A stretch of 64,000 nt of DNA from Calycina herbarum (GCA_001414485.1 LLEY01000002.1:124001-188000); one strand, 5' to 3'; counted from the first letter of the stretch, positions 10,495 to 23,533 are shown. Numbers and translations: made by a program. Notes: generated from the letters alone by a model not told the origin.

Positions 10495-12391
10495 ATGGTC
10501 AAGCCAAAATCTCGTGCGCAGCAATTTGCTGAGTTGGCTGACCCAATTCCAAAAGGTCTGTTTCTCTATTTCATGGCAGAGAATTCCAATTAACTCTCTT
10601 CAGATTTTGATCCCGAGGAAGATCACCCTCAACAAGACAGCGATGAAAGCGACTCAGGTGGAAGTGAGGAAGACTTGGCTGGTACGGAACATTATGCAGA
10701 CGTCAGGTAAGCAGATAAATGCTATAAATTAGATGCAATGCTAACACAGTCATTGTAGCAAAAGCAAGTTGCGAAAACCCGAAGAAATATCACTCGGCCC
10801 TCAATATGCTGGATCACGAATAAGTCGGGAGGCCTTTCTCAACGACGACAATGACGATGAATCTGCGGCAGATTCTGGTTCTGAAGGAGAGGATTCCAGC
10901 ACAAAATATGCCAACCCAGAAGACTCGGATCTAGATATCGATATTGAAGATGGCGAAATAGACAGCAACGAAGCTTTTGGGGAGAGTGACTCTGAGAAAT
11001 TTGAGAAATTTGTATTTCGAGGGAGCGGGAAACCTAAGACCCCAAACAGCAAGGGCGGCAGAGCGACAGCGTCAGATTTTATGTCAGAGGATAGTGACGA
11101 GGGAGAGGAAGACAACGACGACCAAGATGGAGCCTCAGAGACTGATGAAGATGTGCTGGATACCGCTGAGCAACACCAAGATGATTCTGAAAACGAAGTG
11201 TTTTCGACTGCTCGGCAGTATGCCTTAAGTGACGATGAAGAATCTGGTGAAGATGACCCAGAAGCCATTGGGGAGGAGGAGGATATGATGAGCGAGGGCT
11301 CGGAAAGTAACGAAGACCAGAGCCAAGGAGAAGACGAGCAAGCGGAAGCAGAAGAGGACGATGACGAGGAAGAGTCTGGGGATGAACAGGAGTCAAGCCG
11401 CGCCGAACTCCGCAAAATCATGAACGAAGAGCAGAAGACTGTAGTCGCTACGATATCCCAAGCCGCGATAGCAGATGCAGATAAGGGAAATGCTGTCAAA
11501 GCGCAAAGAAAATCATTCGATTCTCTCCTGAGCGTCCGAATGGTCCTACAAAAGGCTCTCGTCGCCACCAATTCTATGCAAACTATAGAAGAAAAGGATA
11601 CGGAAGAGAACGCTTACGAGGCCGCCGAGCAGGCAGCTGTCAAACTCTGGAATACACTAGACGGACTTCGACATGAACTTTCGAAATCAAGAACAGGTGC
11701 TAAAGCAGGCCAGAAGCGAAAGCGGATCGATATTTCAGCACCCTCATCAAAATTTTGGGAGAAGATGCAAAGTACAGAAGTATCAATGATCGATACTCGA
11801 CAAACTACTTTGGAGAAATGGTCTTCCAAGGTTCGGGGCACAACCGCAGTACCTTTGACGAAAAAGCTTAACCCAACTATCACACAATCCATCACTTCTG
11901 TTTTACAAGATCAACTTGCGAGCTCGGAACACTTGATCAAGAAGACGAAAATTCCTCGATCGTGTGCTCCAATTCAAAGGGATGCTAAATTGACCGAAGA
12001 TCCCGACATTTACGATGACGGGAATTTTTACCAATTGCTTTTGAAAGAGCTCGTCGACCAAAGAAGAGTAGAATCGCTAAATGCTCCAGCCGGCGGCGCA
12101 GATAGTGGAAACGCTTTACAATGGACAGCCGTGAAGGAGGCGAAGACGAAGAAAAATGTCGACACGAAAGCTAGCAAGGGTCGCAAAATGCGATACACGG
12201 TTCACGAAAAGTTACAGAATTTCATGGCCCCAGAAGATAGAGGAGCATGGGAGCCAGAAGCCATTGACAGGTTCTTCGGAACTCTTCTTGGTCAAAAGAT
12301 GACACTCGGTGAGGATGTAGAGATGGAAGATGATGGAGATGGTGGGGTGTCGATTGAAGAGGAGGGGTTGAAACTGTTTAGATCTGTCTAG
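10495..12391 (+). CDS. BFR2: BFR2/AATF-family ribosome biogenesis protein
   Basis: BFR2 (AATF/Che-1 in animals) is a nucleolar protein of early 90S pre-ribosomes needed for 18S rRNA maturation. Three exons (10495-10555, 10604-10706, 10759-12391) give 598 residues. The protein opens MVKPKSRAQQFAELADP and continues DFDPEEDHPQQ, typical of the family. A very acidic low-complexity section of about 150 residues follows, then the AATF central region (SRAELRKIMNEEQK, RKSFDSLLSVRMVLQKAL). The C-terminal TRAUB region has DPDIYDDGNFYQLLLKEL, KGRKMRYTVHEKLQNFMAPE and FFGTLLGQ. The acidic stretch makes a long open frame on the opposite strand (10801-11571), which is an artefact of codon composition. The start choice is supported by the conserved N-terminus and by both introns restoring frame. 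Confidence 0.93.
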
Positions 12392-14821
12392 GAAATTGAA
12401 ATCGACCGTTGGGGTCTTGTTTAGTACTGGTTTCAACATTTGCGGCTACCATTTCTCCTTCACATTTGGATCGGGTCGGGCATTTCATTCCTGCCTGCCA
12501 TGATCTTCCTTAGTGGATTATCACTTTGTATCCAAGAAGTGTTTGGCACTTAGCATTTGATTCTATGTTGCTAAGTTCTAAGGCAATTAGCATTCTACGC
12601 CTGATGATCAATTTTCAACTGGGGATGCAGCCATCACCATTTCAACAGACAAGTGTCTGATCAGCAGGCATCTAAGCAAAATTTCTCCCACGGGTACAAC
12701 ACTATCTCCCTTCTTCCCTTCCATTCATGTTATCAAACTCCTTCAAGCCTCAAAAATTATATATCAAACCGCCACCAGCCTATTAGAAACCCTCCGACAA
12801 CATATTTCGCTAGCGGGAATTTTGTTCTAGGATCATTGCACCACTGCCATGCAGCCTACTCGTGGCCTTACGGCACAGCTTCCTGCGCTTCGCTTTACGT
12901 ACGCTGTTCTAGCGACTATCTTTATCTTACCGGTACTTGACTTGCCTCACTATTGCATTTCGTTTCTTGATTTTGACACTTGTGGAACATCGAATTTTAG
13001 CTGGTGGTGCCTCAGCACTTGATTTCGTAGAATCCTGTGTGAGTTTTGGATACTGGTACTGAATCCAGGCAACTGTAAAAACTCATTTCATTTCATCGTT
13101 TGCCTATCCCGTTGAGAACTGGTGTGGTTTGTTTTGATATCTGAAATAGGGTGGTTGGGAGAGACAAGAGAAGGATGGGGAGGATGTATACGAGATTGTA
13201 GGATCTATCGATGGCAGGCTTTCCCACTGGCGTATAAGTGGGGAAATGTGTGTAGGCCTTTCACGGTGGTGCGTATAGCACATGCCCATCGTAATTTCTC
13301 CCAAAGGCAGTTTTCCGTCCTGTTTCGATGTTTCACGGAACGACCTATTAACGGGTTGGGGTGCTTTTTAGGTCTCTAGGATTTGAGACAATACGATGAT
13401 GATGATTCCTGAGAATGAAGGTTATGTTTTCCAAGAAAAACACTTTAGATATGGAATCTCTCTGTCTGATCTCTAGGTTGATATTGAAGCATAAGAGATG
13501 TAGAAATCACATGACCTAGCCTCAAGCTTCTGGTTTATTTTTGGGATCTTTATTCGTGTTGTAATGGTAGCTTCAAACAGATCCTTTTCTAAATATACCC
13601 TGCCTAGCTGTATAAACTTCACAGAGTCGAGGCCACAAAGATATTAATTTATTGCTGTCACGTGTATGGTTGACCTTGTCCATTTTATCGGAAGCTCTTT
13701 CTTTTCGTGTTGGCTCCCAACATTGCTCCACCAACCTTCGGCATCCGGATTCTCTGCACCGTCGCCGCAGTCATGCATGCATGCTGATGCTGATGCTGAT
13801 GCTGATTGATATCCACGAGCCTTCAAAGAAGCCTGGACGATGCGGGCCGCAATCCTTCGAGTTCTAGTGCTGACGGAATGCAGTTGGTTGTGTGCAATAG
13901 CATCAACTCGTGCAACATGATAGCGAGCATTTTGCTGTCTCGCGATATCATCAATCCAAATACCTTTTTCCCTATCTTTGGCAATGCATTGCGGCTGTTC
14001 ATGCCTCTCATTCATCCAGCTTCTCCGCTGCGTGATCAACGTGTTTGTATCTGAGTTGGGACATGATGTGTCTCGTTGGCGGCAGTCTCAACGTCTCAAT
14101 ATCAATATCAATATCTGCACCCAATCCATCGACCCCAAACTATAAGTCCCGCGCCCCCAAACTCCACCCAAATTCCATCATTTACAACTGCGAATCGGCA
14201 GTGCTGGTGGTACAAAGCTACCATAGCCCTCTTTAATGTATGGCTACAGTTCCGCAGGATGCTCAGGGTTAAAACGTTCCACCCACCTCTACACCTCTTA
14301 CCTGCCGTTCTGTGCCTTCCGGCTAAAAGCTTCATGGCATGTTCAGACGATGGGTAAAGAGTAAAAGATGGCAGATTAGGAAATCCCCTACCCCGCGACC
14401 TATCCAAGTAGTTACTGAGGGTGTAGCTCCTCGATACCTGATTGGTCCAATTTTTCACGGGATCTTTTCGCTGCGCAGAGGGTTGGGTTGCTGCAGAAAA
14501 GCATCTTGATACGTATCCGGACGGTGATAAGTACTGGTCGGCTCAGCCATGCACTATCTATCTGCTTTTAGTTACAGTGGAGAGCCTGAGGTTATAGATG
14601 TTCTCTGCATCTTTTTTGCCAGTATCTGGCGATTCAGATATTAATATATGGCGGTGTCGGCTCTAGAAATAGGATTATGTGTGCTTTCTTTTTGAACTCA
14701 TACTTATATCTCTGTCAGCCCCGGATACGAGCCAAGTCCAGCTACATCTTTCCTTGCACCCAATCATATACCTTCCTTCTTTTCTTTGGCTTTTCTTTTC
14801 TTACATCAACCCAATTTCAAA
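12392..14821. other. Intergenic stretch with a GATGCT microsatellite
   Basis: No gene is recognised over 2.4 kb. A short GATGCT run, preceded by CATGCATGCATG, lies at about 13776-13807, and AATATC is repeated near 14097-14114. The small frames (13122-13379, 13644-14039, 14108-14458) have no family marks. Confidence 0.45.
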
Positions 14822-16822
14822 ATGGCTTTTTGCTGGAATCTCCGACACGTGTTGGACATCAATACGGATCATGACACATTCACGTGCGTCGCACGCGAAC
14901 ACATACACGAACTACGCCAGAGATGTACGACTACAATTGATCCCAATGATTACGAGGCTGTCAATCAGATTCTCGATACGATCGACACATCCCCGAATCC
15001 CGACATCATCTTCCACAGTCTCGGGAGATTGTCCTCGCTGACGTTATGCAAAAATCATCAAAATAATACTTCGAAACAAAATCCTCCTCCTTCCAGTGAA
15101 ATATATTCACAGTGGAAAACTTTATTTCAAGAAAAATGGAGAGAGAATAGAAGACAGGAGTCTAGAAAAGCTGCCGAGAGTTATAAACTTAATAAGATGA
15201 AGAAACAATTAGATCAGATGAAGCTGTGCTTCGACGATGAAAAAGAAGATCAGGTATGCTATCCCATTGTCGCAATCAATTGATGGAATTCCTGACATAT
15301 ATAGATAATCTCAATCGATTCAATCCCAACAACACCAATACACCAAATTTCTGCTCCAAGCAGTCCGCCGTCATCCAATGCCGTCTCCCCGACTGAAGAC
15401 ACTTCATTTCTAAAACCAATTGAGCCAACTGTCAGAAGAGATACGTTTGGAAATGACACCGAGTCTTCCCCTTTTGAGAATACACAAGATTCTTCGCCAG
15501 CGCACCTACGAGAGTCACATATCGATAGAAGGCCCTCTCTCCGAATCCTCGTCCAATCAGTACTCCTCCCTTCGCCACCTCAAACACCAGAACTCGCAAG
15601 AGATTTGATAATGGAAGAAGGAGCCACAGATTTCATGCGGACTACCTCTTCGCTGGGAAGCTACTACTCAGAAAGCCTGACAGCCTCTCCCATCTCACCT
15701 CATCCCAAACCCCTCCAACTCAACAATCGCAACAGTATCCAGCCTCAAGAGAACAACCTCTTGTATCCAACAGAACCTTGTCCTCGAATCCCACCCAAGT
15801 CCCCTCTTCGTCCCAAATCCTCAAACTTCAACACCAAATTCCCTCTTATAAAAACAACAATAATGCCTCTCCCATCACCAACTCAATTACAACACCAAGA
15901 CCAGCACTCACCAGTCTCACCTCTCTCCTCCTCGCACTCGAAGAACTCCTCGTGTTCATCAACAAACACTAACACAACTTTCCTCCCGTCCCGAACCTCC
16001 TTCAACTCATTCACATCCCTCTCCCCCACAAAACCAAAACACACACCGGCCTCCTCCTTCACCACCCACTCCACTCAACTAAAGCCCTTCCCCCTTTCAC
16101 CTTTTCAATTCCCCGAGCACGAAAAAGCCCAGACAACAAATTCCAGCACTCCAAAAATCCGCGCCCCAACACCTACAAGTCCTACATTCACGAAAAAGCC
16201 AAAATTCTTAATCGAGGATGGATATGGAGAGGGGGGACATGGATACGAAGAAGAAGAAGGGGACTACTTCACTGCTTCTCTGCATTTAAACCCTTATTAC
16301 GCTGTTTCTTCAGAGACCTTGGAGTTATACAAATGTAGTCCTAGTCCACCACCTGCTCCTGCTGTGTCCAACTTAAAGAAGAAGAGGACAAGAGAAATCG
16401 GAGAAACCAAGGATTCCTACCAACCTTCCAATTCCAAAGACCTCGCAAAGAAGAGAAGTTCGCATATACCAACCACCTCCTCCAACCTTAGGGATGAACT
16501 CGAAACTTCTCTTTTCTGTGGAGTTTGTAGATTAGCGAGGGGAGAGGGAACTTGTGGGTGTCTATTCATCTCAAGTGCCACATCCATAAATAATCAAGAA
16601 GAGAAAGACGCATGGGTGAGCACTGAGAGAAGAGGTAGCAAATGGGGAAGAGCAGGTGGAAAGGATGTTGGTAGGGGAGTGAAAAACTTAGTTGGAAGGG
16701 TTGTAGGGAAGTGGATTGGGAAAGAAGGGAAGAGGAGAAATACTACTGGGACTGTTGGTATGGGGAAGGATGTAAGAGGCTTTGTTGGAGGTGCTGCTGA
16801 GAAGAGGAGAGGGAGTAAGTGA
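14822..16822 (+). CDS. Unrecognised Ser/Pro-rich protein with coiled coil and Cys-rich end
   Basis: I do not recognise this protein. Two exons (14822-15253 and 15305-16822, with a 51-bp intron removed in phase) give 649 residues. The first 145 residues are ordered: MAFCWNLRHVLDINTD, a histidine/cysteine-containing helix (VAREHIHELRQRC), then a predicted coiled coil around SQWKTLFQEKWRENRRQESR and YKLNKMKKQLDQMKLC. The middle 300 residues are Ser/Thr/Pro-rich and probably disordered. The C-terminal part has a compact cysteine cluster, CGVCRLARGEGTCGC, and a Gly/Lys/Arg-rich tail. The upstream in-frame extension to 14786 has no ATG, so 14822 is the start. It could be a fungal-specific regulatory or scaffold protein, but nothing here shows a function. 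Confidence 0.7.
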
Positions 16823-16913
16823 TAGATTGTAAGAGAATGTTTAATATACAAATGCCATGCTCCATTCGCTTAGGCTAGTTCGTCACAACTGCTGTCTTCT
16901 TGTCCGTAATTTC

Positions 16914-17189
16914 TTACCAGCAGTTCTGGAAAACTTCACATTCCTCATTCTTGCCTTGCCCTTCCAATGCGATAATCAGAACCCGAATTGCGTCACGTGT
17001 CGCTTCATTATCAGGGTCAAAAAGCTTCGTCCGGCGCTCATAAACCTCTCGAAAGCACGACTCTGCACCTGCTTCTCTCTTCCTGACCAACATAACATCT
17101 TTTTTTTTGCCGCTAACAGAAGTCGCAAAATCCACACACTCCTCCCAGTCCGACAAAATTTCCAAACCAAGCGATAACCATTCTTCCTT
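16914..17189 (-). pseudogene. Possible TPR-protein gene remnant
   Basis: This minus-strand frame is open from 17189 to the stop at 16914 and reads like a real protein segment. It runs KEEWLSLGLEILSDWEECVD, later REVYERRTKLFDPDNEATRD and AIRVLIIALEGQGKNEECEV. The pattern of a helix pair with ERR..LF.PDNEAT..A and a following helix with GQGKNEE is that of kinesin-light-chain-like TPR units in fungal NB-ARC/TPR proteins. No start codon or upstream exon fits, and a TGA stands just upstream, so a truncated relic is more likely than an intact gene. An unannotated last exon remains possible. Confidence 0.35.
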
Positions 17190-17604
17190 TCAAAGACTTA
17201 TCTCCAACATCTCCAACACATCAAAACCGTCAAACGAAAAAGAAATAGGTATCATTTTCAAACTATACAACAAAAACAAACAATCCAAACAATCCAATCC
17301 ACGCTTAGTTTATCCATCTATCCTGGCATATCATACCTTCTATCCATACAAGTATCGCATCGCATGAAAAAATGGCGTTCAAACCCAAACGGCAACCAGT
17401 TAAAAGCGAAGCGCAATAAGCAAAAAACCCCCTCCACCTAGACCCAAGAACGCCTCATAAGACTTATAGCAAGAAACACTAATCCACACATGCCAATCTT
17501 ACACGTTCCCCATCTCCATCAAGAATCAACACCCCATCACCCACAGCTTTGACGACTCACTCACATCTCAATCACCCCACCCACACTTCGGAATCTTCAA
17601 CCCC
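17190..17604. other. Intergenic, 3' flank of the sugar transporter gene
   Basis: A-rich tract with no coding evidence; probably a terminator and 3' UTR region for the minus-strand transporter. Confidence 0.4.
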
Positions 17605-19674
17605 TCAAACCTGCAAATCCCTCAACCTCTTAGTAGCAAAAGCCGCCCCAACCGTACACATCGCCCCAATAAAAAGACAAACCGCAATCCCATTCGGCCC
17701 CTCAGTCCCATGATGTTCCTCAGCATTTCCCCCCGCAAGCTCCGGACTCTTTCCGGGCTCCAAAATACTAAAAACAATCATACTAATAAACGTCCCAATG
17801 AACTGCGGAATAGTAGTATATATATTCAGAATGCCAAAGTAGAGTCCTGAAAGCTCGCCAGTGGAGGATACCGTTTCTTCAGAAGGGCCGTGTTCGAGGC
17901 GGAGAAGGGTGGGTGTGGAGGGCGTTTGAGGGGAGCTGAGTTCGATTGCGGATCCGTTGGATTGGGAGAGGCGGCGGTAGGAAGGGGAGGAAGAGAGGCG
18001 GTTGACTTCTATTCCCATGAATGTGCTTGGTGCCCAGGTTGCTAGTGCCCAGGGAAGGCCACAGAGAGCGACGAGGAAAGTTGCGAAGCGGAAGGAGTGA
18101 GCGAAGGGTGCCATAAACATTGCGAAACTGAAGAGACAGTGGCCCCATATCCAGGCGGTGAGTAAATCGGGTTTGTATTCGTTTATTTTGGTTACGAGAC
18201 CTGCGATTGCAGCTGGTGGTCGTGCCGTGAACCCGCTTTCTTCGGGGGATCGGACGAATAGTGGTAATAGAAATGCTCCGACAAAAGTCACAATTGATTG
18301 TACGACTAGTGCCATACTTCCTATTCTTCCGATATCTCCTAGTGCATCCTTTGATTGTTTGACATCGTGGGGAGCGTCATATCGGAAATATAACTCTCCA
18401 ACCCAAGTCGTGGAATAGACGAGGAATGGAAACCAGCCAATCCACTAAAACTTTGTCAGTATCGAATCTCCAGAACTGTTGGATCAACTCACACTCCACA
18501 ATTGAACATTGCAAATAGCCTGTATTCTTGGAGGAAGATTTGTAGCTGTGCTGAATATTTGTTTAATGATCTTAAGCCCGCCATCTTGAGATTCCGTAGC
18601 TCTACTGGAAATCAGAACCCGCTCTGTAACAGCCCATGAGGTAAGTCCAACTGAGAACAAAAGCCCGAAAGCCGCTACCAATATCAGTTTCTTGAATTGG
18701 GTGTCCCCAAAAGAAGGCCCAAAGATAGCAACTAAGTCAATGGTTCCGACAGCGTAACCAACAAGATGCCCGATGGAGACCATTCTGCTTCCTAGATAAT
18801 ATCAGCTGTAGTTCTCAATAATTAAAGAAAGAAAGATCTTACCCCAAGCACTTCCACTTTGCTGTTTAGGAATTGGCAACGTATCGACTATCAAACTTCG
18901 ACAACAGGACTGTACTTCTCGGGTCAGCAACAAAATTCCGCAAGTCTCCCTCCACACAGAAAGACTAACCAGCATTGATAGCAAAATCCACCGCGTATAT
19001 CGAGAAAACTGCGACAGCGATTGTGCATTCCCTCCTGAATTCCCCTTCTGGAACAAAATGTCCTACTATCTCTTTTGTCCAACCCAGCAGCAGTAAAAAT
19101 CCCGCAACAACCACAGAACCCAGAACCATGAATGGCCTCCGTCTTCCATATTTCGAGGTAGATCTATCCGCGATAACGCCAATGATAGGCTGCATGATTA
19201 AACCCGAGAGCGGCCCTGCGATCCATACTAGAGATGTTTTCGATTTCGTCAATCCGAGTTGAAGGAGATAGGGAGTACAATCTATGTGGAACCATAAATT
19301 AGCAATTGCACTCCATCCAAACGTCACCCGAACCTAGGTTACTCACAAGTCATCTCAATCCCCCAAGTAAATCTGCAAAATACCACAAAATCAGTCCAAC
19401 ATCCTCAATGCGCCGCATCCCCCAACAGAACAAGTGGTGCTTACTGCAACCCAACCAGGGAGAAAGTCAACAGCATCATCCTAACCGCCTCCGTACTCCC
19501 CTTAACATGCGGACTCCCCGCCCACGAAGCCGCCATCCTCGCCGTATCCAAATATTCAAAAGGGTTTCCCTGGTGCAGACCGTACTCGTCGTCGTCGAAT
19601 CTCTCAGCCGTGTCGATAGCCTTACGGCCACGGGAAGCAACAGGGCGATAAGCGGAATCTGGCGCATTCGTCAT
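17605..19674 (-). CDS. SLC45/Sut1-like sugar-proton symporter (MFS)
   Basis: A 12-helix carrier of the glycoside-pentoside-hexuronide/SLC45 group, whose fungal members (for example S. pombe Sut1) import maltose or sucrose with protons. Six exons give 592 residues: 19445-19674, 19347-19372 (26 bp), 18970-19281, 18843-18914, 18493-18791 and 17605-18444. The cytosolic N-terminus is followed by the first helices (LVGLQFTWGIEMTYCTPYLL, the motif split over three exons). Then come the loop-2/3 signature GVIADRSTSKYGRRRPFMVLG, AVDFAINAVQSCCRSLIVD, WIGWFPFLVYSTTWVGE, and a long cytosolic loop with a Ser-rich stretch (LSSSPSYRRLSQSN), before LSGLYFGILNIYTTIPQFIG and the last helix. R/K-rich GRRRP and D in VADR are retained. 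Substrate is inferred from the family only. Confidence 0.88.
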
Positions 19675-20051
19675 GGTTAACTTTGTGTTCTGCGAAGGAA
19701 AGTGGGAGAGGTGAGGGAGGACACGAGTGAAATTTCTTACAATAAGCTTACATCACCAGCATTTGCTTTTCTTGATACATTTTTTTGGAGGGAAGGTGCA
19801 GCTCTGATCTTGACGGTGTTCACAGGAGCTTCCGTAAAGCACAGGGCTTGGTGGGTACTTGACAGGGGAAATGGGGCTTTGCGGGGTCTTGGCCCCGCAA
19901 AGAAGGGATCTCCTGCCGGGAGTCTAGGGGTGTGTAAATCTTGAAATAGAAACTCATCACGTTTTCGTAGCTATCAAATTGCAGTAATCGAATTCATTCT
20001 TTAATCTTCATATAGGGTATTTCAAATACAAAGCCATCATGCAACCCTCCC

Positions 20052-21459
20052 TCAGAGTTTCTCCATCTTCTGTTCCAAATCTTTAACCCAACCTTCCACA
20101 ACTTTCATGTTGCCGCCCATGACGGTTCCGCTTTGATTCAGAGCCTCCTCTACTTTCTCAAGTCCTTCTCTCCATTTCTTGATCTCCTCTGACATTGCAA
20201 TCTGCTTCTTCTCAACCTCATCCAAACTCTCACTAGCCGTTGCAGCATCCGCATGTATAGCTCTCAGCGAGCGCAACCGGTCTAGTAAAGGTGGCAAGAG
20301 AGGTGCCAAATTTTCGATTGTGGGAAGTGTGCCATATAAAGCATGAATCTTTGCAAGTTGCTCCGAGTCTTCATCGTCTTCTGATGAGTCTCCTCCTCCT
20401 GCCGCCCGTAGCGCATCCTGGGCTGCTTTGGCCGCCTTTCGTGATTCTTTCAATCTTTCGGCTTCTTGGGTAAGAGTACGCACTCTTCGACTGATACTGT
20501 CCAGAGAAGATGGGGTTGATTCTGATATAAGTGAAACTTGTCTTTGTAGAGTGTCGAGGGTAGGTAGAATTGCTTTTGGTGTGCCATTGGAACTCGCTGC
20601 TACCGGATCCAGTCCTAGAGCCCTTTCTAGAAGTGCTAATCGTCCATCAAAATCCGCAGCTTTGGCGAGAGCGTGACTTTGTTGATATGTAGGAGCGTAT
20701 GTAACGGTATATGTAGTTGGTTCACCAGCCCCTTGAGATGTTTGCGGTGGCCCATTTGCTTTCACTCCAGTCCCCAGATCTTTAGCAAACCTCGCACTAG
20801 CACTGGGTTGTACCTCTCCTTGGCCCAATGCTATCCCATCCAACATTTTGCTAAGTTCTGCCACATCAGGTTCGAGATCCTCTTCGTCTTGCGCGGGAGT
20901 TTTCTTCTCGGCCTGCCTTCTACCAACTTCGGCTTTGACTTCTTCAATTTCCCGCTTCAATCTTGCAACCTTTCGCTCGAGGTTTTGTCCATCATCGTCA
21001 TCGCTGATATCCCCATATTCCTCCGTCCCATCTTCGCGGATCTTCTGCCTTCTCGATGTTGCTTTGTATGATTTCCGCTTTGCTGTCACCCGGTCGGAAA
21101 AATCTACATCTCGGGCATCGATTTGCGCTGGCTCGAAATGGTTACGCGCCTCGTCTGGATGTAGTCGTGAACGGGAGATGCCAGGAGTGTCGTCCTCGTC
21201 GTCGAAGTCTTTGTAGGATGAGGAGGTTGATTGAGAATGTGCTCTCCCTGTCTAGAATTTATTAGTGACCATGTCCCATCCATAAGAGCTTATTGGAACC
21301 AACAGGAGCTGTCGAGTTGTCGTCTGTGAGCTCGGGGGTCTCGTAGATGTCGGGCGCAGAGCTATCCTAGGCCGTGAATGTTAGCCATTGTCGCTCCTTC
21401 TGCGAGGTCAAAATACACACGACGTCTATCAGCGAGGCGTATTTCCTGGTGGTGGCCAT
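20052..21459 (-). CDS. Dynactin subunit 2 (p50 dynamitin)
   Basis: Dynamitin forms part of the dynactin shoulder that couples the p150/Arp1 filament to dynein for nuclear and vesicle transport along microtubules. Three exons give 433 residues: 21421-21459, 21304-21366 and 20052-21251. The N-terminus MATTRKYASLIDV joined to DSSAPDIYETPELTDDNS is the conserved peptide that anchors p50 to the Arp1 filament, and it confirms the two small exons. The rest is acidic and helical. Coiled coils start at LERKVARLKREIEEVKAEV, and the mid-region FDGRLALLERALGLDP and the heptads around RRVRTLTQEAERLKESRKAA are typical of the family. The gene is divergent from the RTC4-domain gene, with 325 bp between start codons. 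Confidence 0.92.
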
Positions 21460-21784
21460 TTTGAGGGGTTGAGGGGTTGTGGAAGTAAACAAAGTGCTGC
21501 GGTGAACAAAAGTTGATCGGCTTCCCAACTGCCAAAGTACCGGAGCAGGGGTCTTGCCGCTGTCAGCTTCAGCCACTCAACTCTGGGCAGATGGCAATTA
21601 CCGTTTCTCTTTCTTTTTCCAAGAATATTCCTCTGAAGAGTTCAGGCACTTTCTCTCTCCTCCCTCGTTTTCTCTCGAGGGACTCAACCATTATTGATTG
21701 GTGGCTGCGGGCTGGAGAATCCCCGCGCATGGGGACTGTATATTGGAACTTCGACGACGCGACGACGCGCTCGCTCCTTCCTCG
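21460..21784. promoter_or_regulatory. Divergent promoter, dynactin p50 / RTC4-domain gene
   Basis: A 325-bp gap separates two start codons on opposite strands, so it must carry both promoters. No specific element is claimed. Confidence 0.45.
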
Positions 21785-23533
21785 ATGAATTCTACCGCCA
21801 GACTGGACCTTTCAAATAAGACGCCTCGGCGCATAGGAATTTCTCGCCCTCGAACAACTCCCAACATCTCCCCACCAATACCGAATACTCGCAACGAAAT
21901 GCCCCCGAGGAAGAAAGCGCCACCCCCCGCTGCAGCATCGAGGAAGACACCTGAAGAAGATATTGAACGACCACCCGAAGAGCAAGATACAACGGATGAC
22001 GAGGCAGCTAAGCAGAAGACAGCAATCCAACCAACAAAATTCGAAAAGAGAGAACCGAAGCCAGTAACGGTAAACGGAAAGAGAACTCGAGGGCAAGAAA
22101 AAGCCAATGGAGCCAATGGCATCCGGTCCAATAGTCTTGGGATTGTGTCGGGCGAACAACAGGGTTCGCAATCAACACAGCACATCAGTGGGACAAGCAG
22201 CCCGGCCAAGAGAAAGACTGAGGAGACGGGGATAAACAAGCTTGATGCATTTGGGAATTACATAAAACCAAAGAAGAAACATTCGAGCCAAAGCACCTAT
22301 GGCAAAAATGCTCGTAGCTCAGCTTCTACCGACATAAAGTCTTCCGCCAAGTCAAAAGGTTGGTCTCATCATTTCGAACATGCCCAGGATTTAAGCTGAT
22401 TCTAGATAGCAGGCGTGGATAATTCACCCCCTCCAAAATTCAAAGAACTTGATGATATTTCAGATTCCGAGGACTCACAAAGGTCGGATAAGGAAAAAGA
22501 AGGCAAACAAGCGGGCTCGAATTCAGATATACCAACCCCGGGTTCCAAAACAAAGAAGAAGAGGTTCAAAAAGCCAATAGATCTCCCTGCCAGTCCAGTC
22601 AAGAACGATGAAGCTCCACTTCCTAAATTTAAGCCCCCAGGCAACTCGGACGAAGACGAACTGGGTCCTTCCTCTATGTCTAAACCTCCACGCACCAAGC
22701 CAAAGCCAAAGCCGAAAAAAGGTGGGGGGGCCAAGGAGGAGCCATTTTTGACACAAATGCCTACTTTCAATTCGATGCGCGATCTAGACGATCTCAATGG
22801 GGACATGGATGAATTGGCGGGCAATGATGAGGCATTGTTCAGCGATGATGATTTCAAGTTTCCTATTTTCAAGAGACCTGCCAGCGAGATTCAAGATACA
22901 CCACCTGGAAGTCAACAACCTCGATGTCCCTTCTGCAAACAAGAAGTTGACGCCGCAGTTCTGAGAAAGTTCGAAGGAATGAGCACACGAGAGCAAGAAA
23001 AGTTCTGTCAAACCCATCAAAAGGAGGACGCGAAAAGAGAATGGGACAAATTGGGCTACCCGAAGATCAATTGGACAAAACTCGACAGTCGAATCAACAA
23101 ACACCACACACATGTCAAGAAACTGATCGATGGCATGGACAGTCATTACAGAGCAGAGTTTCAAGCGAAGGTTGATGCAGGACAAGACCGGAATCTACGC
23201 AAAGCCACTGCGAATCTGACGCCTGGGTATTATGGTGGTCGTGGTCTACGAGCTCTGTCGGAAAACATCATGACTGCCCACACGAATTTATTCAAGAAAC
23301 GGGCTCCTCTGGATACGTTGATATCTGCTCGAGGTGTTACTGCGTTCGTCCAATCTGTTTTGGTACCTGAAGTTGCGGTTTTGCTCATCAAAGAGGATAT
23401 GCAAATTCCACTTGACGAAGCCCGGACTTTGCTTGCAGATAGTGCGAGGATTGGGGAACTTGTGCATGAAGAAATTAGGGAGGTTGTGAGGAGACGTGTT
23501 GAGGATGACGATAGTGATGATTTCTCTGATTGA
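21785..23533 (+). CDS. RTC4-like domain protein
   Basis: RTC4 ('restriction of telomere capping 4') is a nuclear protein linked genetically to telomere capping in yeast; its biochemical role is unclear. Two exons (21785-22358 and about 22413-23533) give about 564 residues. The first 370 residues are basic, Ser/Pro-rich and probably disordered, with several nuclear-localisation-like clusters (for example MPPRKKAP and TKKKRFKKP). The C-terminal domain starts at RCPFCKQEVDAAVLRKF, continues FCQTHQKEDAKREW and YPKINWTKLDSRINKHH, and contains PGYYGGRGLRAL, the family's PGYYGxRG motif. The start at 21785 is the first ATG in frame. The intron acceptor reads TAGCAG, so two 3' sites three bases apart both keep the frame. 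Confidence 0.85.

Noticed and set aside
10801..11571. 256-codon minus-strand frame
   Set aside because: It is opposite the acidic GAA/GAT-rich part of BFR2 and codes for poly-Ser strings, a composition artefact.
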